From assembly GCF_018617485.1 (NCBI RefSeq), contig NZ_JACSKH010000007.1:1-38529 (forward strand): DNA of 38,529 nt. Reading direction: 5' to 3'. The first letter of the stretch is position 1; each line of letters begins with the position of its first letter. The notes beneath the pieces were generated by a model. The model made no database searches, had not been told where the DNA came from, and worked only from the letters and a program-made list of their open reading frames with translations. The position numbers and the translations under genes are program-made. Positions 15,959 through 24,257 of this stretch are shown here, one piece after another. Source of the DNA: Exiguobacterium sp. s124. Its GTDB lineage: Bacteria; Bacillota; Bacilli; Exiguobacteriales; Exiguobacteriaceae.

Positions 15959-16300
15959 ATGACGATATATCGCGATCGAGGTGAACTGAAATGGATCCCA
16001 TTTTTGATGCCGGAGCATCGTGCGCTGCTCACGAAATACTATAAAGAAATTCAAAAGATTGAGATGCCAGAAATCGATGAACAAGTACTCTCGATATATG
16101 AAAACGTGTTGAACGATGCAATCTTTAGTGGGGATATGGTTGAGGTGAAGTATGTAGAGAAGCAGGAAATGAAACGGTTTAAGGGATTCGTACACCGGAC
16201 GAACTATATGGAGCAGACCGTTGAGCTAGCCAACGAGCGAAACGGGATTATCCATGTTCCATTCGAGGCGATCGTTCATGTAGAGCGGTCGATTGACTAA
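15959..16300 (+). CDS. yolD: YolD-like protein, SOS-regulated
   Basis: The 113-residue protein begins [20 protein letters not shown], the hallmark start of the YolD-like family. [19 protein letters not shown] and [13 protein letters not shown] follow, as in that family. YolD proteins commonly accompany Y-family DNA polymerases (UvrX/YqjW) on Bacillus plasmids and prophages, but no polymerase gene is present here. ATG 15959 lies behind GGAAGGGGG. The LexA box upstream indicates induction by DNA damage. Molecular function in the family is not settled. Confidence 0.85.
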   Translation: MTIYRDRGELKWIPFLMPEHRALLTKYYKEIQKIEMPEIDEQVLSIYENVLNDAIFSGDMVEVKYVEKQEMKRFKGFVHRTNYMEQTVELANERNGIIHVPFEAIVHVERSID

Positions 16301-16317
16301 CGCCCTAACGGTTGTTC

Positions 16318-16754
16318 GAAGAGGCTGGGACATAACCCAGTAGATTCATAAGAAAGAGGCTCCGTGAGCGACTTATGAACTGAACCCTGAATGATGGACA
16401 CTTGAAAAAAGTGCCTCATTCGGGGTTTTTCGTGTGCGCACGAATCGCTATAATGAACCTATTCATTCAGACGGGAGAAACAGTCATGAGTAAAATTATC
16501 TTCAACATTCAACAAATCAATCAGCTCGAAGAAAATCCAAACGTCACCTCCGTATCAGAACGTTCGATTCAATACAGCGTCGAGTTTAAGGTCAAGGCCG
16601 TGCATGAGAACATGGAAGGTAAAGGACCTCGACAGATCTTCACAGAGGCGGGGTTCGACCTGAAAGAAAGAGTCCGGCTACCGAAAATTGGTGACCAGCC
16701 CCCTCTTTTTATCAAAATTCTTCAAAACCGGCTAGTTATATCCCAGCCTCTTCC
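16318..16754. mobile_element. Internally deleted insertion sequence (MITE-like)
   Basis: The left end GAAGAGGCTGGGACATAAC (16318-16336) is inverted at 16735-16753 with one difference. The element is only about 437 bp, far too short for a working IS, and keeps just the start of a transposase gene. No clear target duplication was seen at the ends. It could still be moved by a full-length relative elsewhere in the cell. Confidence 0.75.
16390..16431 (+). terminator. Hairpin inside the IS left end
   Basis: CCTGAATGA and CACTT (left) pair with AAGTG and TCATTCGGG (right), followed by GTTTTT. It lies in the IS left end before the transposase fragment, and probably blocks read-through transcription into the element. 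Confidence 0.55.
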
Positions 16755-16758
16755 CTAA
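16486..16758 (+). pseudogene. Truncated IS transposase (helix-turn-helix OrfA start)
   Basis: From ATG 16486 the frame codes for SKIIFNIQQINQLEENPNVT and, further on, FKVKAVHENMEGKGPRQIF, then EAGFDL. This is the N-terminal DNA-binding part of an IS3-like transposase OrfA. After about 55 residues the similarity stops and the frame runs into the right inverted repeat of the element (KIGDQPPLFIK onwards). The catalytic DDE part is gone, so the product cannot transpose the element. Confidence 0.75.
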
Positions 16759-16850
16759 AAATGAAATGTAATCATGATTAGCTCTCATTAACTTTATAAT
16801 CAAAGAATAGCTCTCTAAAACATGAAGACATTATTTATTTTTGTATTTCT

Positions 16851-17732
16851 TTAATTTTTTTCATCTTTTGTGAGAAAGTACATACTGACTCCTAAATAAA
16901 TAAACAAAAAGAGTAACTGACTCAAGAATAGAAAGAGGATGACTGTTTTACTCGGGGAATTTCCGTACACTCCCCATGTCACAGGAATAACTATTCCTAC
17001 AATACTGGCATAGACAAGAACCAATAATCCCCACCACATGTTTCGATTTCCACCAAATTCTCTCAAGATTTTTTGTTGTTCTGTTTTTTGTCGCTTTAAA
17101 AATATGAGTTCGTTCAGATGAGTATCATATTCCTTTAACTTCTCGTTATAAGCATTTGCTCTATTTTTTATTGTGTCTAAATTAAATAATGAGGGAATTC
17201 TATGAACCGAACCCCGGAGGCGGTTTTTGTAGATATCATAAAATATTTCGTACCACGATTTTCGTCCTCTTAGTTCACTTTTAGTTTCAACGCGAAAGTC
17301 CTCAAAATCAATCGGCAAATCTTTTAGTGAATCTATTTGCTCTTGGGTTATCATTTCATTCAAATGATTTTTAATATCTATCAATTCCACATACATATCT
17401 TTGAATTCATCGATTTCCCATCCCCTGTATAGATCGTCTTCCATTTCTTCAAAAATCTCTTCAAGCGTCAAATCTTCGTACGTTAATCTTTCAGCATACT
17501 CATTAACAAAATCATTATGATCAGAGTCAAGCAATTCTATTTTTGCCGCTTCCAGTAAATCTGTTCTGTTAAGAATGTCTAGATTGATATCACGGAGCTT
17601 ATGTTTCAATCCTTCCTGTTCACTAGCAAGAGTAATGACTCGAGAGACTAAAAATCCTCCAATGATGGCAATCAAGGCAGCTGTAGCCGTGACAACTGTT
17701 GAAATTAATAAATTTGAGTCCATTAGCAACAC
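16851..17732 (-). CDS. Unrecognised membrane protein beside the CBASS pair
   Basis: The protein has 293 residues. One transmembrane helix lies near the N-terminus (about 7-33, LISTVVTATAALIAIIGGFL). A long charged helical middle (about 35-230) contains an acidic stretch, LEEIFEEMEDD. Two closely spaced helices lie at the C-terminus (about 232-285, WWGLLVLVYASIVGIVIPV and FLFLSQLLFLFIYLGVSMYF). The design recalls membrane effectors, but no named family was recognised. It shares strand with the CD-NTase/SLATT pair, yet a terminator lies between, so it may be independent. Confidence 0.65.
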   Translation of the reverse strand: MLLMDSNLLISTVVTATAALIAIIGGFLVSRVITLASEQEGLKHKLRDINLDILNRTDLLEAAKIELLDSDHNDFVNEYAERLTYEDLTLEEIFEEMEDDLYRGWEIDEFKDMYVELIDIKNHLNEMITQEQIDSLKDLPIDFEDFRVETKSELRGRKSWYEIFYDIYKNRLRGSVHRIPSLFNLDTIKNRANAYNEKLKEYDTHLNELIFLKRQKTEQQKILREFGGNRNMWWGLLVLVYASIVGIVIPVTWGVYGNSPSKTVILFLFLSQLLFLFIYLGVSMYFLTKDEKN

Positions 17733-17755
17733 TTCCTTCTTTTTAAAGTATGTAA

Positions 17756-17797
17756 AAAGAGGCAGGAATATAAACCCAAAAGGGGTCCTGCCTCTTT
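17756..17797 (-). terminator. Intrinsic terminator of the CD-NTase/SLATT operon
   Basis: AAAGAGGCAGGA (17756-17767) and its exact complement (17786-17797) form a 12-pair stem. Read leftward it is followed by TTTTT. It lies behind the SLATT gene and before the next leftward gene. Confidence 0.8.
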
Positions 17798-17839
17798 CAC
17801 ACTATTAATAAAAAATACAAGTAAAAGAATATAGTTTGG

Positions 17840-18418
17840 TTACTCACTTGTTCTGTTAGATCTTCTAAGAGCACTTGGAATTAATAAATCTAATTCATTG
17901 TCAGAAAAAGTTTGTTCTTCATTCGTTTTTAGTGCTTTTTGAGCTTGTTTAAAACTTTTAGCATCAGTACTTGGCGATTGTTCGTACACCTTTCCTGTCC
18001 TTTCTTGTAAGTCATCTCTTCTATTACGTATTTCCTCACTATCGAGGTCATCAAAATCCGTTAGTAGAGAAATGTACTCTTCTCTTATTTTCCAAAGTGC
18101 CTCTGCAGCGCTACGGTGACTTTGAGCAGTTTCTACGAGATCAAAATTCTTAGTGTAAGAATTTAGAACCAAGAGTGCCAAAGACAATAAAGCGCCAATG
18201 AGCGTCGCAATAGGCTTACCTGTGATAAAAATCGCTCCAAAACTGCTAGTCGTTAAAGCGGATAAGACAATTTGAGCTACTTTAATGTACTCATTTTTTG
18301 TAAGAAGTCGATTTACGATTTTATTATGACAAGTTTGGGTGTATAGAATTCGTCCATACGCCTCTCTAATTTGTGATTCCAATGCATAACCGGTGCTAGA
18401 AGGGGAATTTCGATCCAT
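17840..18418 (-). CDS. SLATT-type two-transmembrane effector of a CBASS system
   Basis: The protein has 192 residues. An N-terminal amphipathic helix (YALESQIREAYGRILYTQTC) leads to two adjacent membrane helices (about 45-66, AQIVLSALTTSSFGAIFITG; about 70-87, LIGALLSLALLVLNSY). A helical domain containing QSHRSAAEALWKIREEYISL follows. This is the SLATT layout, the membrane effectors paired with SMODS nucleotidyltransferases. In CBASS, a cyclic nucleotide made on infection triggers the effector to break the membrane. The gene overlaps the end of the CD-NTase gene by 23 bases, so the pair is co-expressed. How this effector senses the nucleotide is not visible. Confidence 0.82.
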   Translation of the reverse strand: MDRNSPSSTGYALESQIREAYGRILYTQTCHNKIVNRLLTKNEYIKVAQIVLSALTTSSFGAIFITGKPIATLIGALLSLALLVLNSYTKNFDLVETAQSHRSAAEALWKIREEYISLLTDFDDLDSEEIRNRRDDLQERTGKVYEQSPSTDAKSFKQAQKALKTNEEQTFSDNELDLLIPSALRRSNRTSE

Positions 18419-19277
18419 AAATTTCTCTCCATTTCAATCTGCATAAGTTAGGTTTTTTATCTTGATCGTACGTTATTGCTTCAAGCGATTTATTGTAAGC
18501 TTGTTTTGCTTTATACTGGAAACTATCCTTCTTGATTACACTACGTCGGCTACCAGGAGCCAGCCATGACGTCTGATCAGGATCAAGATCTTTTAGAAAT
18601 TCGAAAAAGTCTCTACTCATATAATCATAATATAAATAAGATCTATCATCGTACTCAGCTGTATTTTTTAAAAAATTATAAGCTAGTGTATCTAATAAAA
18701 TCCCGCTTATCGAGACATTACATTTCTCTTTCCATGCTCTTGCCATTCTACAAAGTCGTTTAAGATTTTTATTCTTTTGACGATTCATTTCGTTTATAGC
18801 AAAGAGTTCAGCTTTAGGATTTGTTATTCTCCATGAGCCGCCATTGTTCGAGTCTGGATAAGTATAAGATCCGTCCTTATTTAAAAAAACGGGTACAATT
18901 TCAAAATTTATTTTATCTGTGAAGTTGATTCCGATAACTTGACCATCTCCTTTAACATGGGAAGTTGAATATGTTTTACATAACTCTTCTTTGACATGTT
19001 GAATAAGAGCTGATTGTCCATTAGTACTATAATCATTAAATCTCTTATATGTTTTATAAGGCAATTGAACAATCATATCAATATCACTTGTCCAAATTTC
19101 TGTTCCTCTGCCATAAGATCCCACATAAAGGCCATTTGCTGTTTCTGAATCGCTTCCCCAGTAAGATTGATTAAGGCGTTTCACGATTTTTTTATATCTA
19201 TAACTAATGTTATTCACTGTAGTATCTTTCATTTTAAGATTTTCACAGAAACCTTCAAAATCTTGACTAATAGACAT
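18396..19277 (-). CDS. CD-NTase (SMODS) cyclic-oligonucleotide synthase of CBASS
   Basis: The 293-residue protein has the nucleotidyltransferase signature GSYGRGT (residues 53-59) with the metal-binding pair DID at 65-67. The third acidic position, in KINFEIVPVF, is Glu rather than the commoner Asp. The C-terminal helical half (KRLCRMARAWKEKCNVSISG and on) is the usual OAS/SMODS lid. On phage sensing such enzymes make cyclic di- or trinucleotides; the product here cannot be read from sequence. No E1/E2 or HORMA/Trip13 regulator is present, so this is a minimal (type I-like) CBASS. GGGAG lies ten bases before the ATG. Confidence 0.9.
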   Translation of the reverse strand: MSISQDFEGFCENLKMKDTTVNNISYRYKKIVKRLNQSYWGSDSETANGLYVGSYGRGTEIWTSDIDMIVQLPYKTYKRFNDYSTNGQSALIQHVKEELCKTYSTSHVKGDGQVIGINFTDKINFEIVPVFLNKDGSYTYPDSNNGGSWRITNPKAELFAINEMNRQKNKNLKRLCRMARAWKEKCNVSISGILLDTLAYNFLKNTAEYDDRSYLYYDYMSRDFFEFLKDLDPDQTSWLAPGSRRSVIKKDSFQYKAKQAYNKSLEAITYDQDKKPNLCRLKWREIYGSKFPF

Positions 19278-19470
19278 AAGCTATCTGCTCCCTACGTAAA
19301 ATATCAGTATTTTATATTTTAAAACATCTTTGAGTGTATTAACCTATAATATCATTATTAGAACAGCACAATGATTGTATCATTCAATAAAGTTACAAGT
19401 ACTCTTTTCACATTCACAACGCGTGTTAAATTGAATAATTAATTGTTTTTAGCACGTTTTTTAAACGAAC

Positions 19471-19559
19471 GTTAAAAAGACAAAATTGTTTATAGCTTCA
19501 CGTGAAATGAAAAGGGCAATTTAGAGCCCTTTTCATTTCACTCCAATTGTCTTTTAACT
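19471..19559. repeat. Nested inverted repeats upstream of the resolvase, candidate res site
   Basis: An outer imperfect pair (GTTAAAAAGACAAAATTG at 19471-19488, CAATTGTCTTTTAAC at 19545-19559) encloses a perfect 16-pair hairpin (19502-19517 with 19526-19541, GTGAAATGAAAAGGGC). It lies 66 bases before the resolvase gene, between divergent genes, where a terminator is not expected. The position fits the recombination site of the resolvase. Confidence 0.5.
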
Positions 19560-19624
19560 CATCTTTTTATCAATGTTTGTTTTCTTTTGTATTTAATGAG
19601 TAAAAAAACAAATGGAGGTGCATT

Positions 19625-20182
19625 ATGACGAAAATTGGTTATGCACGAGTATCGACCATCGATCAGAATTTAGACTCACAACTAGATGAACTCAAAAAAA
19701 CTGGTTGCAATAAAATTTTTCAAGAGAAGGCATCCAGTGTTAAAAAAAGACCCGAATTTGAGAAGTGCTTAGATTATTTACGGGAAGGAGATACTCTAGT
19801 TGTTTGGAAACTAGATCGTTTAGGAAGAACAACGAAGAAGCTTTTAGAATTGATTGATGAATTGAAAAATCGCGGAGTCAATCTTCAAATCATCACATTA
19901 GGTGTCGATACTTCCACTGCTGCAGGCCGACTATTTTTCACTATGATGGCTGGATTGGCAGAGATGGAGCGTGAATTGATTCGCGAACGTACGAACGCTG
20001 GACTTCAAGCTGCACGATCACGTGGAAGAATGGGCGGAAGAAAACCAATCGATGAACAAGTCATGACCAGAGCAATGATGATGTATGAGGCTAAGATGAC
20101 TGTAGATGATATTACAAAGACTTTAGATATTTCAAGATCTACTTTTTATAAATATTTAAAAAAGACTAATAAGAAATCATAA
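19625..20182 (+). CDS. Serine recombinase (resolvase/invertase family)
   Basis: This 185-residue protein is a small serine recombinase. IGYARVSTIDQNLDSQ holds the catalytic Ser10. VWKLDRLGR and AEMERELIRERTNAGLQAAR carry the conserved Arg residues and the long E-helix. The C-terminal helix-turn-helix is TVDDITKTLDISRSTFYKYL. It probably resolves plasmid dimers, which supports stable inheritance. The ATG follows GGAGGTG. It converges on the restriction-modification gene across a shared terminator. Confidence 0.92.
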   Translation: MTKIGYARVSTIDQNLDSQLDELKKTGCNKIFQEKASSVKKRPEFEKCLDYLREGDTLVVWKLDRLGRTTKKLLELIDELKNRGVNLQIITLGVDTSTAAGRLFFTMMAGLAEMERELIRERTNAGLQAARSRGRMGGRKPIDEQVMTRAMMMYEAKMTVDDITKTLDISRSTFYKYLKKTNKKS

Positions 20183-20204
20183 CAATGATTTCTTATTAGT
20201 CTTT
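20161..20204. terminator. Bidirectional terminator between resolvase and restriction-modification gene
   Basis: Two perfect 20-base arms (20161-20180 and 20185-20204) surround the loop AACA, with A-rich and T-rich ends on either side. It starts inside the last codons of the resolvase and ends just before the leftward gene's stop codon, serving both convergent genes. Confidence 0.9.
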
Positions 20205-20207
20205 TGA

Positions 20208-22643
20208 TCATATAGTATGATACTTAGGAACAATTTCTCCTAACATTCTTGCAACAAAGTTATAAAAACTTAGTTGTTGTGCAGGCTCTCTATAACCTTC
20301 GTCGGTACCAGGATCTTCTAATAACAACGAAGTTGAAGAATAAAGGCCACTTTCTAGAAGACGATAACTAAGAATTTCAAAGCGCTTTTTGTAATTTATT
20401 GGATTATCCTCAGTTGCAATAAAAGCTTCATCTAGGCTAAACAAAGGACTGGAAATTTGACTTCCTCCATCGTTACTTTCATGATATCCCATCAAAAATA
20501 AATACCCTACAAATGGAGGTTCAAAAAAATCTACATTGACAGCACTTAATCCTAGTTTGGTGTTGGTCTTTTGGAAGTCATAACCGCTTCCAACAGCTTC
20601 TTCTGCACGGTTATTTGAGTTATTACCAACACTTCCTCTTAAAGATTTCAGTTCAATCAACCCAACTAAAACATTCCCGTTCTCTGTTTCTTTTCTTACT
20701 AGTACGTCCCAACGCTTCGCGGCTCTAAAGTATCCCGGTACAATAGCCTGCGCTCCAGTAAAAATATCAGAACGATTAATACCATTTTCAACTAGCAGAT
20801 CTATTAATACATGTTCAAACGCTTCCATTGTTGCTCCATGCTGAGTTCCTGCTTCTCGAACATCTGCATAGTGTTGGAAACATTCACTTACTCTTGATTT
20901 AAGATCTTCTGCACTAGGGATTCTGATCTCCAACGTTTTCACCTCATTAGTTTTTTGTCCTACGTAGTTTAAAAGTAGGTTTTTTTCTTTATCAGTCAGG
21001 CAAAATATTTTTGCGATAATCGAGTTGAAAACCTGAGGTTGATTTAGCTCAATAGCTTTATCAAGCTGTCCAATAATGAAATCCTCTACTTCTAAAGGAA
21101 CGCAGATCTGTAAAATGTTTTGCTTCTGAAAACGGAAATAATCCCCACGCATTGAAGTTGAATAAGCCTTCACAAAAGCCAATGCAACAAAACTATTTAA
21201 AATATGTTTGATTAATGAAGGATTAAAACCGTCTACTAATAAGTAGTATAAACTATGCTCAGGATAATAATAGCCTTTTTCTTCAAAAAATCTAGTTGAA
21301 TTACCTATATCTTTCCATAATATCTTTGTTTTGTTAACTTCATTGAGTCTAACTCGTTCTTTAGTCCAAAACCATTTATGAGGATTATTTTTTACAAAAG
21401 CTCGCTCAGATAATCTTTGTTTAAATTGTGAAAGATAATTCTGTAGCTTAGGATAACTGTCTAAATCAATAGGATCGCCATTACTTTGAAAAGTTTGAAT
21501 AGTATAAGTCCCATTCCATTCAATACCTTCAGGAGTTAAATGTTTTTTTGTAATCACGGGAACTAAAAGCTCTTTTTCTAACTGATAGTCATTCACTATT
21601 CCTTCATCAATAACGAATATATCTGTGGCCCCAGTAGCAATACCTATTTTACAATCAATGGTCTCAACATTATTAATCGTTGGGAATCTCATTTTTATAC
21701 CATCTAAAATTTCTTTGACTTCAAAATCAATAACCCACGGGTCTTCATTTTCAAACCATTCATCAATCATTCTAGTTTCAATTGACTGCGTTGGTTTATC
21801 AAACAAAATAAAGTTTTTAACTTCACTTATTTCATCTTCCCCTAAATAATTAGACTTAACAAAATAGGTAGAAGCATTTGAAACCTCGTTTGAAAATCCA
21901 AAAATACAAGGGTATGCTGAAACATTCTCTTCAAAAGGACTTGAATTATGAATATCTAAAAAGTACTTAACCTTATAAGAATCTGTAATAAACTTCCTTA
22001 ACTTACGTCCGTAATTATTTTTAATAAAGCGATCAGTACAGATAAAAGAACATATTCCTTTTGGTTTCAACATAAGCAAAGAATGCTCAATAAACGGTAC
22101 ATAGATATCTGCTCTATCATAGTAAGTAATATACAACTCTCTATAAAGCTTTTTAATGGAATCATCCATGTTTTCATTTCTAATGTAGGGTGGGTTCCCC
22201 ACAACGTAATCAAAAGACAACTCGTAGTCTCGATTCCACAACAAAAAATCAGAGTTAACCAGCCAAGATTCACTTAACTCAATTGATTGATGAATATCCA
22301 TGCCTTTTTCCACCAAATAATTTTGAACTTCACGCGTTAGTCTTAAATAAGTACCTGAATCTAATTCAACTGCGACAATAGCAGTTTTTGCTGATATAAA
22401 AACAGATTTCTTCAACTTCCCACTAGTAGTAAAACACCCATTTTTAACAAAACTATCAAATAAACGATCTACAATTGAAAACAAAAATACACCATCACCT
22501 GCAGCTGGCTCCAGAATAGACTGTGTAAATAATTTTTTTTCAGGAAAGTAACCAAACAAATCAAGCATTAACTCGACCACTTCAGGTTTAGTAAAATATT
22601 GGCCTAAAGATTTTGAACTACCTCCAGACGAAACTAAATCCAT
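20208..22643 (-). CDS. Single-chain restriction-modification enzyme: N6-adenine methyltransferase fused to an XhoI/PaeR7I-family nuclease
   Basis: The protein has 811 residues. The N-terminal half is a gamma-type DNA methyltransferase: SAM motif LEPAAGDG (44-51) and catalytic NPPY (150-153). The centre (about 330-560) looks like a target-recognition domain of Eco57I-type enzymes. The last 220 residues match the PaeR7I/XhoI family: AKRWDVLV, then LIELKSLRG, NNSNNRAEEAVG, FVGYLFLMG and YKKRFEILSYRLLESGLY. Asp in RWD and the ELK triplet form the PD-(D/E)XK site. PaeR7I and XhoI cut CTCGAG with a separate methylase; here both activities seem joined in one chain. The ATG lies two bases behind the rep stop codon. 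Confidence 0.85.
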   Translation of the reverse strand: MDLVSSGGSSKSLGQYFTKPEVVELMLDLFGYFPEKKLFTQSILEPAAGDGVFLFSIVDRLFDSFVKNGCFTTSGKLKKSVFISAKTAIVAVELDSGTYLRLTREVQNYLVEKGMDIHQSIELSESWLVNSDFLLWNRDYELSFDYVVGNPPYIRNENMDDSIKKLYRELYITYYDRADIYVPFIEHSLLMLKPKGICSFICTDRFIKNNYGRKLRKFITDSYKVKYFLDIHNSSPFEENVSAYPCIFGFSNEVSNASTYFVKSNYLGEDEISEVKNFILFDKPTQSIETRMIDEWFENEDPWVIDFEVKEILDGIKMRFPTINNVETIDCKIGIATGATDIFVIDEGIVNDYQLEKELLVPVITKKHLTPEGIEWNGTYTIQTFQSNGDPIDLDSYPKLQNYLSQFKQRLSERAFVKNNPHKWFWTKERVRLNEVNKTKILWKDIGNSTRFFEEKGYYYPEHSLYYLLVDGFNPSLIKHILNSFVALAFVKAYSTSMRGDYFRFQKQNILQICVPLEVEDFIIGQLDKAIELNQPQVFNSIIAKIFCLTDKEKNLLLNYVGQKTNEVKTLEIRIPSAEDLKSRVSECFQHYADVREAGTQHGATMEAFEHVLIDLLVENGINRSDIFTGAQAIVPGYFRAAKRWDVLVRKETENGNVLVGLIELKSLRGSVGNNSNNRAEEAVGSGYDFQKTNTKLGLSAVNVDFFEPPFVGYLFLMGYHESNDGGSQISSPLFSLDEAFIATEDNPINYKKRFEILSYRLLESGLYSSTSLLLEDPGTDEGYREPAQQLSFYNFVARMLGEIVPKYHTI

Positions 22644-22645
22644 AG

Positions 22646-23998
22646 CTAAGAACCCCTTCTAAAAATATCAAAATAAATAAGTGGGGATATTTCACATACT
22701 GTAGGTACAGTAAAAGACCCACCCACCACCTTATCTATAAATGTATTGGAGTTGGGCCCATTTTTTTTAAAGCGTAAATTGCCCAACATGACTAAATTAT
22801 CCTTACTAACCAACTGAATGGTCGTGACTGCTCCTCTTCCTTTTCCACTAACTGATTTACATACAATTCCCTGATCAACTAATTCTTCAATTAATCGTTT
22901 AAATGATGTATATGATAACCGTTTAGTTGAATCGACTGATGACGTAACCATTTTTGCAAGTTCGCGTTGAGAACCACGTATGCACCCTTTATTCTGACGC
23001 AAAAGTATTAAAATGTCTTCTATCCATTCGGTTAAATGACTATATTTCCGTTCTTCACGCAATTTTGCAGTCTCCCAGACTTGATACTTGAACTCGATTC
23101 CAGACAACATCTCAATCCAATATGATGAAGGGCCGAGCGGAGAACCTGGCTTGAAGGCACTTTTCACTTTCCTTTTAATCTCAATTTGACGAAGTGAGGG
23201 GCTATTCTTTTCATTCCAGTAATAAAGTGACGATAAAGCTTGATCTTCTTCATATCCCGCAGCCTTGTATGCAAGAGCAAGGGTGTAACATGTATTATCA
23301 CGTTGGCCCTCTTCCACTCCTTCTAATAGCTTTAGGATTGCTGGGTGAGATAATAAATCCGTCGAGCCTAAAGCTACTTTACCTTTCTTCGACTGATTCC
23401 CTTGTTGCTCGGTCAACCAGTCGCAAAGGTCGTCAAAAGAGACACGTTCTCCCGAACGAAAAACTGTGTTCTCTTCTGTCGGTAATCGGAACCAACGTTC
23501 AGCGCCTATCGCTTGAAGATCCGCGTTCATCTCCTCAGCTATCATTCGTTGGACGCGCTTATAGTGATCCACGACTTTTGGAAAGGCGCGTCTTGGTTCT
23601 TTCAAGTACCAATACACATGGAATCCGCCTGAAGGCGTCTGGACAACGAGTGATGGTGTCGGAAGGCCAGCACTTGTCACCCGGTCCATGACGTCCGGGA
23701 AAATCATTCCTGCATTCTGTGACGTCTTGACATCGATATCAATAACCATGGCGTTTAACCAACGCAAAGAGCCCGCATGACGTTGGTCGTTGCGGTAAAA
23801 AGTGTTCGGTGTGAAATATGTATACTTTTCTTTTGCCCCAAAGAGTGAGCGGTATGTACGGATGGCACGTGGTTGTGTGAACTCATGGCAGACAAAGATC
23901 CACCCTAGTTCTTTACTGTATCCGGTTCTCTCGACCTGAGAGGCCCGTTTCGGAGCTTCCGTTAATTGGTCTCGATACAGATTTCTCAATACCTCCAT
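22646..23998 (-). CDS. Plasmid replication protein with archaeo-eukaryotic primase domain
   Basis: The 450-residue protein has the primase-polymerase motifs: MVIDIDV (Asp87 and Asp89), SGGFHVYW (His127) and ADLQAIGAERWFRLP (third acidic site plus Arg). A PriCT-type helical region follows (GQRDNTCYTLALAYKAAGY). The C-terminal 150 residues contain a winged-helix-like segment (SQRELAKMVTSSVDSTKRLS) that probably binds the origin. No helicase domain is present, so host helicase must be recruited. GAGGAGG lies seven bases before the ATG. It is transcribed with the restriction-modification gene. It is the only replication initiator candidate on the circle. Confidence 0.85.
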   Translation of the reverse strand: MEVLRNLYRDQLTEAPKRASQVERTGYSKELGWIFVCHEFTQPRAIRTYRSLFGAKEKYTYFTPNTFYRNDQRHAGSLRWLNAMVIDIDVKTSQNAGMIFPDVMDRVTSAGLPTPSLVVQTPSGGFHVYWYLKEPRRAFPKVVDHYKRVQRMIAEEMNADLQAIGAERWFRLPTEENTVFRSGERVSFDDLCDWLTEQQGNQSKKGKVALGSTDLLSHPAILKLLEGVEEGQRDNTCYTLALAYKAAGYEEDQALSSLYYWNEKNSPSLRQIEIKRKVKSAFKPGSPLGPSSYWIEMLSGIEFKYQVWETAKLREERKYSHLTEWIEDILILLRQNKGCIRGSQRELAKMVTSSVDSTKRLSYTSFKRLIEELVDQGIVCKSVSGKGRGAVTTIQLVSKDNLVMLGNLRFKKNGPNSNTFIDKVVGGSFTVPTVCEISPLIYFDIFRRGS

Positions 23999-24026
23999 GT
24001 TACATCCTCCTCTCTTCTTTTCTATG

Positions 24027-24179
24027 GTTCATCGTAGATTGTTGCGTATACATTTCTCTGAAATACGATGAACATTGTCGAGAAGAAAGAACAATGCTAA
24101 AATGATTGCATAAGAAAGACGCCTTTTTTCGTCACGTTTTTCTTTTGAACAACGCATGAAAAAGGATCAGTTCATCGTA
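24027..24179. promoter_or_regulatory. Three GTTCATCGTA boxes upstream of rep
   Basis: GTTCATCGTA occurs at 24027-24036 and 24170-24179, and inverted at 24064-24073. The first two form an inverted pair in the rep leader, 30-75 bases before its ATG. They are probably operator or origin sites for the Rep protein. No rep promoter could be fixed with confidence. Confidence 0.6.
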
Positions 24180-24257
24180 TTATGTTTTTGGGAATCTAGG
24201 TTTCTACAAATCTATTCATGATGGCTGGTTTAGGATGAAGCGTTGTTAAATACACAG

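Noticed and set aside
15585-16001. N-terminal extension of the RadC-like frame
   Set aside because: The extension is low-quality sequence through the structured RNA and across the LexA box; a good ribosome binding site supports ATG 15584.
20208-22643. CTCGAG avoidance as support for XhoI-like specificity
   Set aside because: CTCGAG is common in the GC-rich transfer genes (for example near 328, 439 and 473), so there is no avoidance to use as evidence.
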